Numbered from the stretch's first letter, positions 45,229 to 57,224 are shown. The stretch: DNA of 64,000 nt from Symsagittifera roscoffensis (GCF_963678635.1 NC_087067.1:22389547-22453546), one strand, 5' to 3'. Translations and numbers: made by a program. The notes: generated by a model not told the origin, from the sequence alone.

Positions 45229-46073
45229 ACTTTAATAATTGGTTGAAAGAAAAGTCCGAGGGGCATGAAAGATTACGTGTACTCAAGTCTAAGACAAAAC
45301 ACAAGAAACCAGTTAAACCAAAAACAACCAAAGTTTTTGCAGCCAATAGCCAGGTAACTAGTAAGGCTCAGGATAAGTTTAAGTTTCCGCCGTGCGTTTT
45401 GTGTAAGGGTAGTCATGCATTGTGGAACTGTGCTGATTTTAAGGAAAAGAATGCTACTCAGCGAGCTAAATACGTAGGTGAACAAAAATTTTCTTCGCTT
45501 GCCTCAATACCAATCATAGTTTCCGGCAAAGTTCTAGGGCTAAAAAAAGCCCGAAGCCAGGGTGATAGCACGCGTAATGTCTTGCTCCATGGAGCCGAGA
45601 AAATTTTTCCTCGAAATGAAAATTTGAATGTCTCAAATAAGGCTGGAACATACAAATCCAAGGAGAATACAAACACTTCCACCCATGCCGCTGTTAGTGA
45701 TGAATCTTCTAAAGGGTTTTTGCCAATTGCAACACTTGGTGTATCCTCCGATGTAACCAGTCTCCTGACTTTTGTTCTCTATGATAGTGCATCGACTCAC
45801 ACTTGGGTGTCTTCGTCTTTCGTTAACCGTCTCGGCTTAATAGGGGAGCCCGCTAATTTTTCAGTTAGTGTTTTTAATTCAACCAACGTCGTTGAGACTC
45901 AGAGGGTCAAATTTGCAGTTTCCTCTAAGCCGAATAATAGTGATTTCGTTTTCCCTTTGTGTGCATATGTTAAAGACAATATTCGGATTGATTCCGAATT
46001 ATTCAAAATTGCTGATTTGCAGAATAAATATCCACAATTAGCACCTATTAAGCCCACTCAATATACATATTAG
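45229..46073 (+). pseudogene. BEL zinc knuckle and aspartic protease
   Basis: 276 open residues. CVLCKGSHALWNC (C-x2-C-x3-H-x4-C) near residue 51 is the BEL-type knuckle. A protease of the DUF1758 type follows with TFVLYDSASTHTWVSSSFV near residue 176; the active-site triplet is DSA. The end includes LQNKYPQLAPIKPTQYTY before a TAG, beyond which the reading continues with GQDNYHAVRPIEFILGDD. Confidence 0.88.
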
Positions 46074-46811
46074 GACGTTGAAGTAATTATAGGACAAGAC
46101 AACTACCACGCCGTTAGACCCATTGAGTTCATCTTGGGAGATGATAATAGCTCACCGTGTTCCGTTCGCCTACCGATAGGTTGGGCCATAAGTGGTCCGT
46201 TGCCGCCATCCGTTGTTTCTACTTCTTCCTGTTTCAATTGTGTTGATGAAGATTCTTCTTTGACCGACCAGATAAAATTCTGGTACGAGTTGGAATCTTA
46301 TGGTGCTTTCAAACAAGTCGATGCCCGTTCCGCCGCGGATAAACATGCTTTATCCATCCTAAATTCTGAAACCGTTCACAATGGCGAAAGATACATTGTG
46401 CCTATGCTCTCGATTAATAGTAATGTCAGTCTAGCAAACAACTACTACTCGTCACTCACCCAATTAAAAACATTGGAGAGAAGGTTAAGTAAAGACCCTG
46501 AACTGCGCGAAAGATACGCAGACACAATTAAAGAGGACGTTAGGAAAGGCTATGTCGTTACCCTCGAATCGCATGATCCACGTAAGCGTTCCGATCAAGA
46601 GTGGTATCTTCCGCACCATCCCGTCGTAAATCCGAATAAGCCGGGTAAGGTGCGCCGAGTCCTTAATGGGGCTTCTAAGTTTCACGGCACATCCTTAAAT
46701 AAGTCCTTATTGGTGGGTCCGGACCTACTCCAAAATTTAATTTTTGTACTTTTGCGATTCCGTCAACACAAGTACGCCGTCTCCACGGATATAGAGGGTA
46801 TGTTCCTCTAG
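46074..46811 (+). pseudogene. BEL protease-RT linker (A17 type) and RT N-terminus
   Basis: 225 open residues plus an upstream in-frame part. SVRLPIGWAISGPLPPS and FWYELESYGAFKQVDARS mark the linker; YLPHHPVVNPNKPGKVRRVL and GASKFHGTSLNKSLLVGPDL mark the RT entry; it stops after VSTDIEGMFL, RT motif A with its Asp. Confidence 0.88.
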
Positions 46812-47330
46812 ATAGAAGTCCTCGCCCGCAATCAAATTTTGCTCCGTTGTTTGTGGTGGGAATATACTACTTCCGATGTGGTAAATCAGCAGTACACTCG
46901 CCCAATATTCGGCGCACGGGATTTTCTACATGCGCCAATTTCGCGTTGCGAAAAACAGCAACTGATAATATGTCCACATAGCCTGAGGCCGCCTCAAGCG
47001 TAAATGAAAAATTTTACATGGATGATTACTTGGATTCGCTCGAGAACGTTACCCATGCAATTAAAATTAACCGCGATTTGGTTTCGTTACTAAAGCTGGG
47101 AGGATTTATATTGACTAAATTTGTCAGTAATGCTGATGAAATTACTTTAGCAATGAGCCCCGAGGATTGCCAAACCTCTTCTTCACTCATAGGCGCATGT
47201 AGAGGGTCCCAAGGGTCTTCGTCCATTTCGTTTGTGGTTGTAAGATCCACTTCGATCACCTGCACATGGCACATCGCTCAGTTTCTCTCATATGGTTGAG
47301 CCCGCGAGATGCTTATTGGAACTGGCATGC
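46812..47330 (+). pseudogene. BEL RT remnant with YMDD box
   Basis: Continues RT after a TAG: IEVLARNQILLRCLWWE, then frame changes, TCANFALRKTATDN-like traces, and KFYMDDYLDSLENVTHAI, the BEL form of the catalytic box. The thumb begins (LLKLGGFILTKFVSN) and the similarity fades by about 47,290. Confidence 0.8.
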
Positions 47331-47399
47331 TCTCCTCCGTTGCTGCTTCTAGTTCTCTGTTGATGTTCCGTGGAGTGCTCGACACCCCCCCCCCCCACA

Positions 47400-48750
47400 G
47401 TCAATTGCCAGAATGATAGTAGCCTGTTGTCCTCATCCTTCTGTTGGTCCCGTGACAGTTGCCATTTTACCCTCGACTGATTTCTCGTTTCACTATCCGA
47501 GCTGTCTCTATTTTTCCGACTCCCTCGAATTATTTTCCTTGTTCGTTATAGTGTTTCTGTGATCTCCTCTTCTTCTGACAGGTCGTTTGTGTTAGACAAT
47601 GATCGATTCCACTTCGAGTCTAGAATGCTCTCTTCCTTATCTTCGTTTCCCCATTCCTGTGGTGTATCCGACCAGCAGTCGTATGATTGATTGAAGTTTC
47701 TTTCTGACATCTCCTGCCGTGAGTCTGTTATTGATTTTTTTATTCGATGAATTTTGAACTGTTTTAGCAGTTTTATGACACGACTGTTTGGTGGGTCGAA
47801 ATGAAGAAAAAGTGATCTCTTTTCTTTGTGAGCTGCTGTTTAGCTGTTTGGACGGTCGCGAAAGTTGATTGATTTCGTTCTAGTCGAGCTTTGCTCGTAT
47901 TTGACCGTTTTAGTTGCCATGGCAACCACTAAGCGATGACTGTTTCGCCACCTTCCTTTTAGAATATTCTAGAAGATTTTCGTTCCCGTTGTGCGACCCA
48001 GTGTTTTCTAGCCTACTGTTCATGCAGTCTGAAGCTTTGTGAAAGGAGTTAATTGTTGCTATAACAAATTTTTTGTCTAAGTGGTTCTCGGGCCAAGGCG
48101 CATTATATGGATCACGCGATAAATAATCGACGATTCCCATGTCCTTCCCTGGAATGTGAACTATTTTAAATTGAAAGGGCAATAGTCAATCGACCCACCG
48201 GTTCAATCGTGATTGGTATGTTTTATTTGATTTATTTCCATCTAGGGCTGAAGTTAAGGCTTGGTAATCTGTTGCTATGATAAATTCCTTACCCAATAGG
48301 TAGTGTTTGTATCCATCAACTGTTCCAACAACTGCAAGTAACTTAAATTTGCTTTTTGAGTATTTTTTTTCTTATATATTTAGGTACCTGGATACGAACG
48401 GAATCGGAACCCACAACCCTTCGTCTGTTTGTTGTTCAAATGTAGCTCCCAAGCCGTTGTGGCTTGCGTTGCATTTAACCCTTGTATCCCGATTAGCATC
48501 GTAGTAGTGTACTTCGGAAGTCCTAGCTACTGCATTTTTTGATTGCATCAAACACTACTGTGTGTTCATCCCCCACTAGAATCTTTTCACAGGTAGTTTC
48601 ATGTTTTTCTATTTTTTTCTTGTGATTTTCCTCACAAAGAAGTGGACGTAGCTTATTGGTTAAACTTATCGGTTAAAACTCATCGGTTAAGCTTATCGGT
48701 TAAAAGTGGACGTAACTTATCGGGATAAACATTGCTACGTGATTTATACT
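47400..48750 (-). pseudogene. Gypsy RNase H and following linker (second lineage)
   Basis: From about 48,560 to 47,910 short pieces give RNase H: a match to the IPVSFASR-type region is decayed, but RLLPFQFKIVHIPGKDMGIV and DYLSRDPYNAPW (47,910-48,182) are clear and typical of the RNase H end in Ty3/gypsy. Downstream (to about 47,400) the minus strand translates to a charged linker. The reading is interrupted repeatedly. Confidence 0.72.
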
Positions 48751-49370
48751 ACCCAGAAATGATCTCACCTGTTTTAGTGATTTCAGTGGATTGAATTTCT
48801 GTATCGCTTGTTTTTGTGAATTTTGGTTTAACCCCTGACTCCGAGAGATGATGTCCTAACCAGTCAACTTGTTTTCGAAGAGTTCACATTTCGAGATTTT
48901 CAAGGCTAGATTTTCGTCATTCAAGTTTTTTAGTACCTTTTCTACTAACTTTTCATCTTCTGCTGTCCATTGCTTTTTGAATTTCGGCCGGAATACCCTT
49001 CAAAGTATAGAATCCCATGAGAAACCTATATTTCCCTGTAGCCTTTCCCCCGACGATATTGAAGTTACACTGTTTAGCTGTGTCTTCAGCCAATTTTAAC
49101 TGACTATACGCATATTTCAGATCTAGCAATGTGAAATACAGTGTGCCCTCTTTGTTTTCTGTAACTATTTGGCTGACCCCGTCAAGGATTTTGTCTATGT
49201 TGGGCATTTGATACTTGTTTTTGAACAGTTGTCTGTTTATTGGCTTTGCATCGATTGCCAATTTTATCGAATCATCTTTTTTTACTGCTATTACAATTGG
49301 AGCTATGAAGCAATTGCTTGTACACTTGTCCAACTTTGTAATGTGACCCTCTGTCAGCAATTTTTTGCAA
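48751..49370 (-). pseudogene. Gypsy RT (second lineage), YLDD deleted
   Basis: Frame 48,953-49,360: LTEGHITKLDKCTSNCFIAP, KLAIDAKPINRQLFKNKY, LYFTLLDLKYAYSQLKLAED (motif A with Asp), RFLMGFYTLKGIPAEIQKAM. After AMDS the sequence jumps to the post-catalytic KVLKNLNDENLALKISKCEL and a thumb-like VRSFLGSINH. The expected catalytic segment between them is gone. Confidence 0.85.
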
Positions 49371-49925
49371 CGTATCTTGCAACGTCATATTTTTCAATTT
49401 GGATATAAACAAGTCTCGAACGATTTCACTTTCAAGTGCCTCTAACTCTGACCTGGCTGCTTGCGCAGTTAGTGCCGCATGAAATGCCTCCAACGTTTCC
49501 CCTGACTCTTGCGTTCTTGTGAGCAGTTTGTACCTTTCGTATGTTACGCATTTAACTTTTTGGAATGAGACCGATGCCAATCCCGTGATTTCCTTAAATG
49601 ACATTTTTGAGATTTCAGCATGTGGATTTTATTGCAGGAATCTCTTCTTTCCTTCCGTTCCAAGAGAGAGAAATAATCTTAATACAAGCTTCTTCTGTGC
49701 TATTATAAAAGATATTGTGGCCAACTCTTGGACCCCTTGTTTTTCTCTCCTCATTCTCCAGCATCAACCGATCTCTTGCTAATTTATCTCTGAGGTTTCT
49801 GGATGTCGTCGCAGCTTCATCTTCTCCCATCCGTAGTGTCTCTGGTTGTGGTGGTGGTTCTTCTGAAATATTTTTTGGATCCTTAACTTCTGGGTTCACT
49901 TTTTCTTTTATGGTTACCGCCATTA
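49272..49925 (-). pseudogene. Gypsy Gag N-terminus and core (second lineage)
   Basis: 49,615-49,923 encodes a Pro/Glu-rich start (MAVTIKEKVNPEVKDP) and helix (RNLRDKLARDRLMLENEERK). 49,272-49,604 holds the capsid-like SVSFQKVKCVTYERYKLLTR, QESGETLEAFHAALTAQAA and EIVRDLFISKLKNMTLQDTL, a standard Ty3/gypsy gag pattern. A shift near 49,610 separates them. Confidence 0.8.
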
Positions 49926-49978
49926 GAAACTGTTCCAGCCAGGTTTTGAATTGTCACGGTGGGTCTAGACTATCTATC

Positions 49979-50178
49979 NNNNNNNNNNNNNNNNNNNNNN
50001 NNNNNNNNNNNNNNNNNNNNNNNNNNNNNNNNNNNNNNNNNNNNNNNNNNNNNNNNNNNNNNNNNNNNNNNNNNNNNNNNNNNNNNNNNNNNNNNNNNNN
50101 NNNNNNNNNNNNNNNNNNNNNNNNNNNNNNNNNNNNNNNNNNNNNNNNNNNNNNNNNNNNNNNNNNNNNNNNNNNNNN
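49979..50178. other. Assembly gap (200 N)
   Basis: Exactly 200 undetermined bases, a conventional placeholder for a gap of unknown size. Relations across it, such as gypsy relic to Penelope relic, should not be assumed. Confidence 0.99.
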
Positions 50179-51059
50179 GACAAGACACAAACCTAGAAAA
50201 CATAAACAGAATAATCGTTAAGGTACAAGATGCGATGCATATACCAGGTGAACTTGAGGAGTAACACTCAATTGGACCAAAACATCAAGTCCTAGAAAGG
50301 TTCGACTATTTCCACATTTTAGCGGATATAGACATTTTTTGTTATTTTGTCGAAACTTAAGGAGCATGACGTGCCTGCTGGAAATATATGTAGAATAAAA
50401 GCAGTTGCAAAATCATACATAAAAGTGTACGCCTGACTTCAGGGCACTACGCAAAACTGAAAATGATATATAAAATCAACATTATAGTGGCGGAACCTTT
50501 TGATTAAAGGATTGGTTTTTGAGTCATAAAATCATATCTATGAAACAAAACAGTCTCAAAACTTAGAATTGAGACAAATTGAGAGACAATAGATTTTTAA
50601 AGTTTCAGTAGGTCTGAAAAAAACTGAAACAAAAAAACTGGCCTTAGATAAAAAGGATAAGGTGAAGAAATGGTCATTAAGCGATTTTGCTGATAACAAA
50701 AGTTTGACAGGCAAATTTATAAGAACGTACATAGAAATGTCGCAACATTGCAAATTATCCTCTCTCTCCCTGATATTTTTACAGGAAATTGAATAAAACA
50801 TCTGAAAGATATTCTTGATAAGATCGAGGAGCTAACAGCGAGACTGCAAGTGGTTCTGGCTATGGACTTCCCTCGAAAGATAGATAACTTACAGTATATG
50901 AACCGAAATTGCCCAAAAAGGAATAGAAAGATGAACTTTGGAAAGGAGACAGTGGAAAATGAGGAGAGTTTGAATTAGTTCCATAAAGGATCTGACGCGA
51001 TCTTGAATGAGGAATATAAAACTTTATTTCTTCAACCTGTGCAATGAGAGGTGTGAATG
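50179..51059. other. AT-rich stretch, no feature recognised
   Basis: No coding sequence with recognisable similarity. Possibly older upstream parts of the Penelope relic that follows. Confidence 0.4.
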
Positions 51060-52170
51060 TGAACTGATTATAACAGGTGAGAAGTTTTTCCTATATTCCT
51101 ACTGTTTGATGAAATTGTGAGAACAGTGAAACTCACCCAGACGTGATATTGCGAGCAGGCGATAAATTGCACCCCAACTTACAATTCATGGAACACATAA
51201 TAAAAAACGCGAGGTGAACTTTTTAGGCATTTATATAATTTTTATGGCATCAAGCAGGGTAGATATGCCTGGTACCAGAAAGCAACGGATACAGGCACGC
51301 TTCTAATTTTAAAAAAAATTTGCACCACTGCATCACAAAAGAAGCATTACCGAGTGCACAGCTCACCGTTTTAAGAAAGGAAACATGGTAACTTTGCCAT
51401 AGATCAATGTTACTCGAGTGACAGCAATGCAAGAAAAATCAGTATCTAGATGATTATTATTCCAAAATATGTTGAGACTTTTAAGCGCAAAAACATAACC
51501 AAAACGAAAGGAGTACTCAGGTAGTAAAAGACAAGCGAAACGAGAAAAACTGTTGCCCTGTCTCCAATCTCGAGTAAATCAAACTCAAAAGTTGGCAAAC
51601 AGGGTGCGCAGCTTCAACAAGGGAGAAACTATAATGTTTAGACCCTGAAAATTAAAACCGCACTTCACTCAATTATGCCGTGGTTTTTGCGTGATCTGTA
51701 ATCTACTGTGGTCCACAAATTCCCTTGTTGTGGGTGTAATTTCTTTTATACCGATCAGACTACCAAAACTTGATCAAAAGGACTGAAAAACATAAAAAAA
51801 GAGGAGACACTATTAGATGTACACATAAGGCTGCGTGAGGTGGAAGCGATAAGTTGAGGTGGCTGCGCTGACATACAGATTTTAGTCCAAAGATAGCTTC
51901 GGCGTAGAAAATAGAAACACTATGTATGATATAGAAATCTCAAAAAATTATGATGAAAAAATGAATTACGAAACAATTACGTAATACTGCATAACATTGA
52001 TTTGTGGAGAGATTTTATTTATGTTTAGAACCGTATAATTGTCTTTTATGATGTGTTAATGCCTGTAAACCATTTTATATTGACTTTTGATGATGGACTT
52101 GATGATAGACATAGTTCCGAAACAATTAAAATCAATATTTTTTCGCACAAGCAGGAAATAGTGAGCTCAT
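51060..52170 (+). mobile_element. Penelope-like retroelement relic, third copy
   Basis: Heavily decayed, plus strand. Translation in changing frames gives DEIVRTVKL after a broken catalytic box (about 51,110), GRYAWYQKATDTGTLL (about 51,270), and CNFFYTDQTTKT followed by SKRTEKHKKRG (about 51,735-51,800), the GIY-YIG region. The 3' region with a hammerhead-like motif follows. It belongs to a subfamily different from the copy at 10,222-12,443. Confidence 0.75.
52098..52123 (+). ncRNA. Hammerhead-like motif in third Penelope copy (decayed)
   Basis: CTTGATGATAGACATAGTTC followed by CGAAAC. Compared with the consensus CUGANGA one core base differs (U for C). The ACATAGTT loop is the same as in the other two copies. 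Confidence 0.35.
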
Positions 52171-53186
52171 GGCTGGGTCTCAGTATCCCCAGGATATGAA
52201 CTCATAATCCAGACAATACCAGGGAACAATGAAGGGAAGAATGTTAATTCTGAAGAGACGACAAGGGAGGAAAAAGGTGAATTGGATAGGGACAAAAAAA
52301 ACAATCAAAAACGAGAAACTAACGACTTGTGATAAAAATTGTGGAACAGAAGATTGAAAACAGAATCAGTATTTTAAGAACCAAATCAAGTCTCGTTTTA
52401 TCTATAAAGATGCATCAAGGCAAATACAACTGCCCTGTTTGAAATTTTAATCCAGTATTATTGATTATAATCCATTATGATTGATTATAATCAATTAAAA
52501 TGAACTTCATCGATTTGACGAAATTAATTTATAACTCAATTGTGAATCATTTATAATTGATTATTTTTGAACTTTATTTTGACTTACAATGAAAATTTAA
52601 TATGATTGATTGTTTTCTATGAAATTTCAGTACGGTTCATTTGGATCAAGCATGGTCATTTCTTTTTTGCTTTTGTTGAGTCGGTCATAATTTTTTGTCA
52701 TTTTAACTCCAAATTTTGTTTTGTTAATCAGTAAAAACGCAACTTATCGAAAATCATTTTCTGTCAAAGCTCAATTGAAAAAGTTGTCTTATAGCTGAAC
52801 TCTAATGAGCAAAAGATATTTAGACTTTTTCAGGATTAACTGGTACGCAACATAATGTAACACAAAAAAAGAGTTCCGGAAAAGACAGAAATCATAGAAG
52901 AGGAAGAAGAATTAATTCCTCTACATAATGGATGTCAATTTAACAAGTTGAATTTCAGTTTTATTCTGCGTCAAAAGCATTCTCCTGCTGCGCTGAGTTG
53001 TTAAGCAACGGCCATTTTTGACAATGAACAGCTGATTGAAACTGTTTGAGATCATAACCACAAAAACAGAAAATATATGACGTAAGAATAGAAGTGCAAT
53101 TATTATGCAAAATTATTGATCTACATACGTAAAGTTTTCTTTTCCCTTTTTTTAGAGCCATAACAAAAGTTTAAAGGTTTGCATGA
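52171..53186. other. AT-rich spacer with TAATCNATTA-like repeats
   Basis: GATTATAATC/CAATTA motifs cluster at 52,459-52,502, similar to those at 54,260-54,310 and 62,440-62,670. No gene. Confidence 0.5.
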
Positions 53187-53634
53187 ATGGGCTTGTTCAG
53201 ACAACTAACGCTGGTTTGGTTTCAACCTGACTACAGCGGATTGAACTTCAATATCAGCTGGAGGTTTCCCAGCAAAAATCTATCGCATCGAAAAGGCATA
53301 AGAATACTGCATAAAACAAGCGCCAACCAAGTCTTTTACAATTTTTCTGAAACATTACGTCAGCATATAAAGAAACAATTTGGAACACCATCGCGTTATT
53401 GTATGATTGTTGTGGGTACAAACATTCGGTGCATCAATTTATCCCACGCTAAAAATGCTTTGCACTCAAGTTAAACCCTTAACTAAAACTCTTCCATGGA
53501 AGGCTAATGTGGTAAGTTTTTCTGTTACATCTACTGAGAAGCCACCGTTTAAACGGTACTTTTTAACCAGTAAAAAATCTGTCTTGCATTTTGAGGCAAA
53601 AATTCAAAAAAAAAATACGGAAAACAGTTTTTAG
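53187..53634 (+). pseudogene. Possible SGNH-like relic
   Basis: Open 53,187-53,474 then shifted 53,407-53,634. FSETLRQHIKKQFGTPSRYC followed by MIVVGTNIRCI has the spacing of a helix and the block III strand (G-T-N) of SGNH proteins, and KANVVSFSVTSTEKPPFKRY could be the next strand. Neither a nucleophile block nor an Asp-x-x-His block is seen. Weak. Confidence 0.3.
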
Positions 53635-54525
53635 GCTAAATATTATAGTTGATTTATTTTGATGTCTTAGTTTTAGGGAAAGGCAAACTTAGGGCGCAAA
53701 AAACATTGACTTTTCCGCTCTATTTAGCCTGCTATTTTCAATAAAACATACAAAAAATTCCCCTTCAATAGATTGTTTTAAAAAGACTCTTTTCTATTAC
53801 ACCTATATTTTAAAAAATTTATTTCACGCTGCTTACTCGCACCGAAGTTGCATTGAAAAGAGTTGGTTAAAAAAGTTTTCGGCAACCAAAAAATTTGTCT
53901 AAATAATCGGTTATCGTAGCAAACTTGGCAAAGTTTAAAGGCATCTTTTTAGAGATAGCTATATCGTGCATTCGATCCCCTAGCACGGCGATGATTGTGT
54001 TTGATGACGAGCTCTCACTTTAACGCTAACTTCAGGTCTAATGTCTAATACAGCAGTAGTATTTTAATACAGCAATAGTTTAATCGCAATAGTGGAAACC
54101 TGTGAAAACTCTAGGCGCAAAAAATTGTCCTCGAGTCGCAAAAAAGTAGCTCCGCTCAACAATTTAACTCAGCCTGGAGTGCGGGAAATATGACGAGCCT
54201 TTCATTGATCCACTGCAAATAGATGAAGCCAAAATTTTGGCAAAGTTCGGGAATATAATCGATAATGAAAAAAAATTATATAATAGAACATCATAATCGA
54301 TTATAGCTCAAATTAATTTTCAATGAACTCGAATATTTTTGAGCATTAAATCCATAAAAATTCTTTAGTTTTGGCAGACAACTCTATGTTTTGCAGATTT
54401 TTATGTTCGCTACCCTTCAAACTTAAAAGGGTAATTTGCCTGTGGGCATTTTTCGTGAAACTATGGGGAATTTGAAAAAAAAGATTTTTAAATTTTTTAT
54501 TATAGATTTCGCTATTAGTACCAAA
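53635..54525. other. AT-rich spacer, nothing recognised
   Basis: Low-complexity AT-rich DNA; TAATCGAT-type motifs near 54,260-54,310. Confidence 0.5.
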
Positions 54526-54775
54526 CCAATTATGGCAAATAAGCTTTCTCCAACCAATTTGGAACGATTTTCAGGACGGATTTATTTTCCATTTACGCCT
54601 TAATCGCTCGAATTATATCGCGCGTTAATTGACCCAAATTGGCCAAAATGGCAATCTTTAAACCCCCATAACTATAGAAAAAATGATCACTGAAAAAATT
54701 GTCAGTAATGGCTAGTTGAAAGTCGAAATTTGTCTGAAGAAAAAAAACCCACCCCGAGCACAATCATTTCGTTAC
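54526..54775. repeat. Dispersed repeat, copy 1
   Basis: Shares TATGGCAAATAAGCTT, CCAATTTGGAACGATTT, ATCGCGCGTTAATTG, CCCAAATTGGCCAAAAT and AAACCCACCCCGAGCAC, in the same order, with 58,033-58,342. No coding capacity; likely a non-autonomous element fragment. Confidence 0.85.
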
Positions 54776-55500
54776 AAAATTTGCGCTGGTTTTTCAACTG
54801 TTTTGCTTACAAAATTTTTGGTGCTGTTTTTGTTTGAATGTGGGGAAAGACGTGTCACTAAGTCGCCTCCCTGACGCAAAATTTTTGCGAAGGAATAAAT
54901 TCTACTGTTGTACTGCATACTCTTATGTGTTTTCAAAATTGTTTTGTTTAGCTTAATTGTTCAGCCTTTGAGATGCTTTCCGACATTTTCGACTTTTAAA
55001 AATGCGTTTCTGACAAAATGCTTTTATCTGGGAGAAATCATATTCTTGAGCACAAATTGAGAAATAATTTTTTTAACTAGGAACAATTTTTTAAATCTTA
55101 CATGAGGTTTTGAATTTTTATGGGGTTTCAAATTTGCCATTTTTGCTAATTTGGAAAACACAACGCACGATATGATGCGTTCATTGCACGCGTAAGCGGC
55201 CTACCAATTGAATTACCACTATTAGTAGACGCTAAATGCAAGGGGACAAAATGATACGAGACGCTGAATACACCCTCTTTGCATTTTAAAACGTGTTTGT
55301 GGGATTTAAAGTTTATTTTATATATTTATAGGCAATATTTTTTCTTCAGCTTCGAGGGGCATATGGAACATTCAGGGTTTTAGGAGCAGTCTTATGTAGC
55401 TTAAAATGAATTTAATTATTTACCAAGCAAAAATTACTTTCAAATTTTCAAGAAGCGATGAGCCCTGTGTAACCTAAAAAACCGCTTCCTTGTTTGAACT
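54776..55500. other. AT-rich spacer, nothing recognised
   Basis: No coding sequence, repeats or hairpins that I can support. Confidence 0.5.
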
Positions 55501-55508
55501 GTCATGCT

Positions 55509-56013
55509 CAGGGGCGGATCTAGGATTTTCTCGAGGGGGTTTGCAGATTTTCAAAAAAAATTCAAAATTTTGTCGACTTTTTTGTAAGTCGACCAAATAG
55601 ACTTTCCGGGATCTCCCAAAGCACTAAAATATCCTTGATTTGGCGACAATTTCTGCGCCGCAGTCATATTTTGAAAAAACAGGTCAAAAAGGCGTTTTTA
55701 GGCCCTTTTTGAAAATTTTTGCTCTCCTCAATAAGTTCAAGAAAAATTTGCGAAAAAGTGCAAATTTTGAGCCGAAGTATTGGGGTTATTAAGCCGAAGT
55801 ACAAATTTTGAGCCGAAGTTTTGGGGGTTTGAGCCGAAGTATTGGAATTAAAGGGCAACAAAAACTGTTTTTTTTTTCGGAAAATTTTGACCAAGAGACT
55901 TTTTGGAAAATTTTGACCAAGAAATTGCGTTTTTACGGCGCGCACTCCCCCTTTAAATTAGTATATATTGGCGCCAAAAAAAATTAGGGTCCCTCAGCCA
56001 AAATGGGCCCCTG
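55509..56013. mobile_element. hAT-type MITE, 505 bp, with 8-bp target duplication
   Basis: Ends CAGGGGCGGATC (left) and GGGCCCCTG (right), giving short CAGGGGC inverted ends as in hAT elements. Directly flanked by GTCATGCT on both sides (55,501-55,508 and 56,014-56,021), a perfect 8-bp duplication, the hAT size. No transposase inside; the interior is AT-rich with repeated GAGCCGAAGTATTGGGG-like segments (about 55,770-55,850). Confidence 0.85.
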
Positions 56014-56705
56014 GTCATGCTCAAAAATGCTCGTAGAAAATCAATTTTTGTAGTTCGATCAAACAAAAAGTCTTAAAGACCCGATCACCGCTAATTTTTG
56101 AGCATTCAAAATCACGCAAAAAAAACATTCACAAAGGGTTATTGGATCAATACAGAAAGAGCAAGGAAAAACGTCATCCTAGGAGCCGTTCCATCTATGC
56201 TCACGGATAGCTGTTTCAGCAATAAGTTCTATAAATTCGCATTCGTGCATCATGTATTGATGTTGCGGAATACTCGCATGATTACTGTTCCAATTATCAT
56301 GTGCGCTGTAACTTATAAGGTAAGCCCTTGCAAGATAGTCATATTCATATCTTAATGGGATTGTGGTTAGGTGAGCTATGCTTCTATCTTACAATATCAA
56401 GCTACTGACTAGGCCACTGGCTGGTTGAACAAAATAGTCAGTTAATTAAGGAGAGCGCCATGAACTTCATGATTTGTTTGAACTGCTGAAAGAACTGGTA
56501 TTCATTTCGCTAAATTTTAATTAATAAATTTGACAAAAGTCATTTTCCTAATTTTTGTGCTCATTTCATTGTACAAAATTATAATCCGCGCAGGAAATAC
56601 TCTAATTAAGAATGCTTTTTTTAAGTTAAACGGCAATCAGCCACGCTACAGCATTGATATAATTTCAGATACAGCACATTTTGTTCTACAAACTTGTTTT
56701 TCTGT
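56014..56705. other. AT-rich spacer with one unconvincing open frame
   Basis: An 85-residue frame at 56,098-56,355 is followed by a donor-like AAGGTAAGC, but no acceptor, partner exon or family similarity supports an exon. Confidence 0.4.
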
Positions 56706-57110
56706 CAGAGGCGGATTGAAAGGGAGTCTCGCTCCTTCCTCAGGGATATCCCCTCTACTACCCAAAATTTTTCCGTCTGGTACTAATTTTCGTCACCGAT
56801 TTGTGGCCGAACAAACATAAAGTTTCTCTACAAGAGCCTTAGATGTCAACTATTGCTAGAGTTAGGCGGAAAGCGCGCGCCATTAAAATGGCATCTTTTG
56901 GCCAAAACTTTCAAAACTTGCCCAAAACAGCATTGCTATTCTAACTTTTTTCTTGAAAAAACAGTCCTTCGCGCAGTAACTTTTGGTTAAAAGGATCTTC
57001 ATAACCTACAGGGAAAGCCCGGAAAATCAATATTATCTATTTTAAAAAATTTGACATTTTTTTGTTCAAAACCCCACTGAAGAAAAACCTAGATCCTACA
57101 TCCGCCCCTG
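56706..57110. mobile_element. Second hAT-type MITE, 405 bp
   Basis: Left end CAGAGGCGGAT, right end ATCCGCCCCTG, i.e. matching inverted ends. Flanks TTTTCTGT and TTTTCAGC agree at 6 of 8 positions, compatible with an aged 8-bp duplication. The right end resembles the left end of the element at 55,509, in opposite orientation. Confidence 0.6.
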
Positions 57111-57224
57111 TTTTCAGCAATCAATCAAATTATTTTAATTTAACCATTTGACTCAACTGCAGAACACATAAAGTAAATTAATTTATATTTTGTTGACATA
57201 ATATCATAAATTTTAATTTTGATT

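Larger units (their letters stand above)
42894..47330 (+). mobile_element. BEL/Pao retrotransposon, decayed and 3'-truncated
   Basis: Plus-strand order: coiled-coil gag N-terminus, Pro/Ser-rich segment, DUF1759-type gag, zinc knuckle, DUF1758-type protease, A17-type linker, RT up to and past the YMDD box. This is BEL/Pao. Stops and shifts break each junction. It ends near 47,330 where minus-strand gypsy-related sequence starts; RNase H, integrase and 3' LTR are absent. Confidence 0.9.
47331..49925 (-). mobile_element. Ty3/gypsy relic of a second lineage with internal deletions
   Basis: Minus strand: gag start (49,923), gag core, RT, thumb, RNase H, then linker. There is no protease or zinc knuckle: gag runs directly into the RT near 49,370, so at least nucleocapsid and protease are deleted. 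The catalytic YLDD segment of RT is also missing (near 48,962). The integrase is absent at the other end. A C-homopolymer lies at about 47,386-47,399. Confidence 0.82.

Noticed and set aside
49954..50264. Open frames through the run of N
   Set aside because: They consist of undetermined bases.
56098..56355. Possible exon ending at a GTAAGC donor
   Set aside because: No acceptor, partner exon or recognised similarity.
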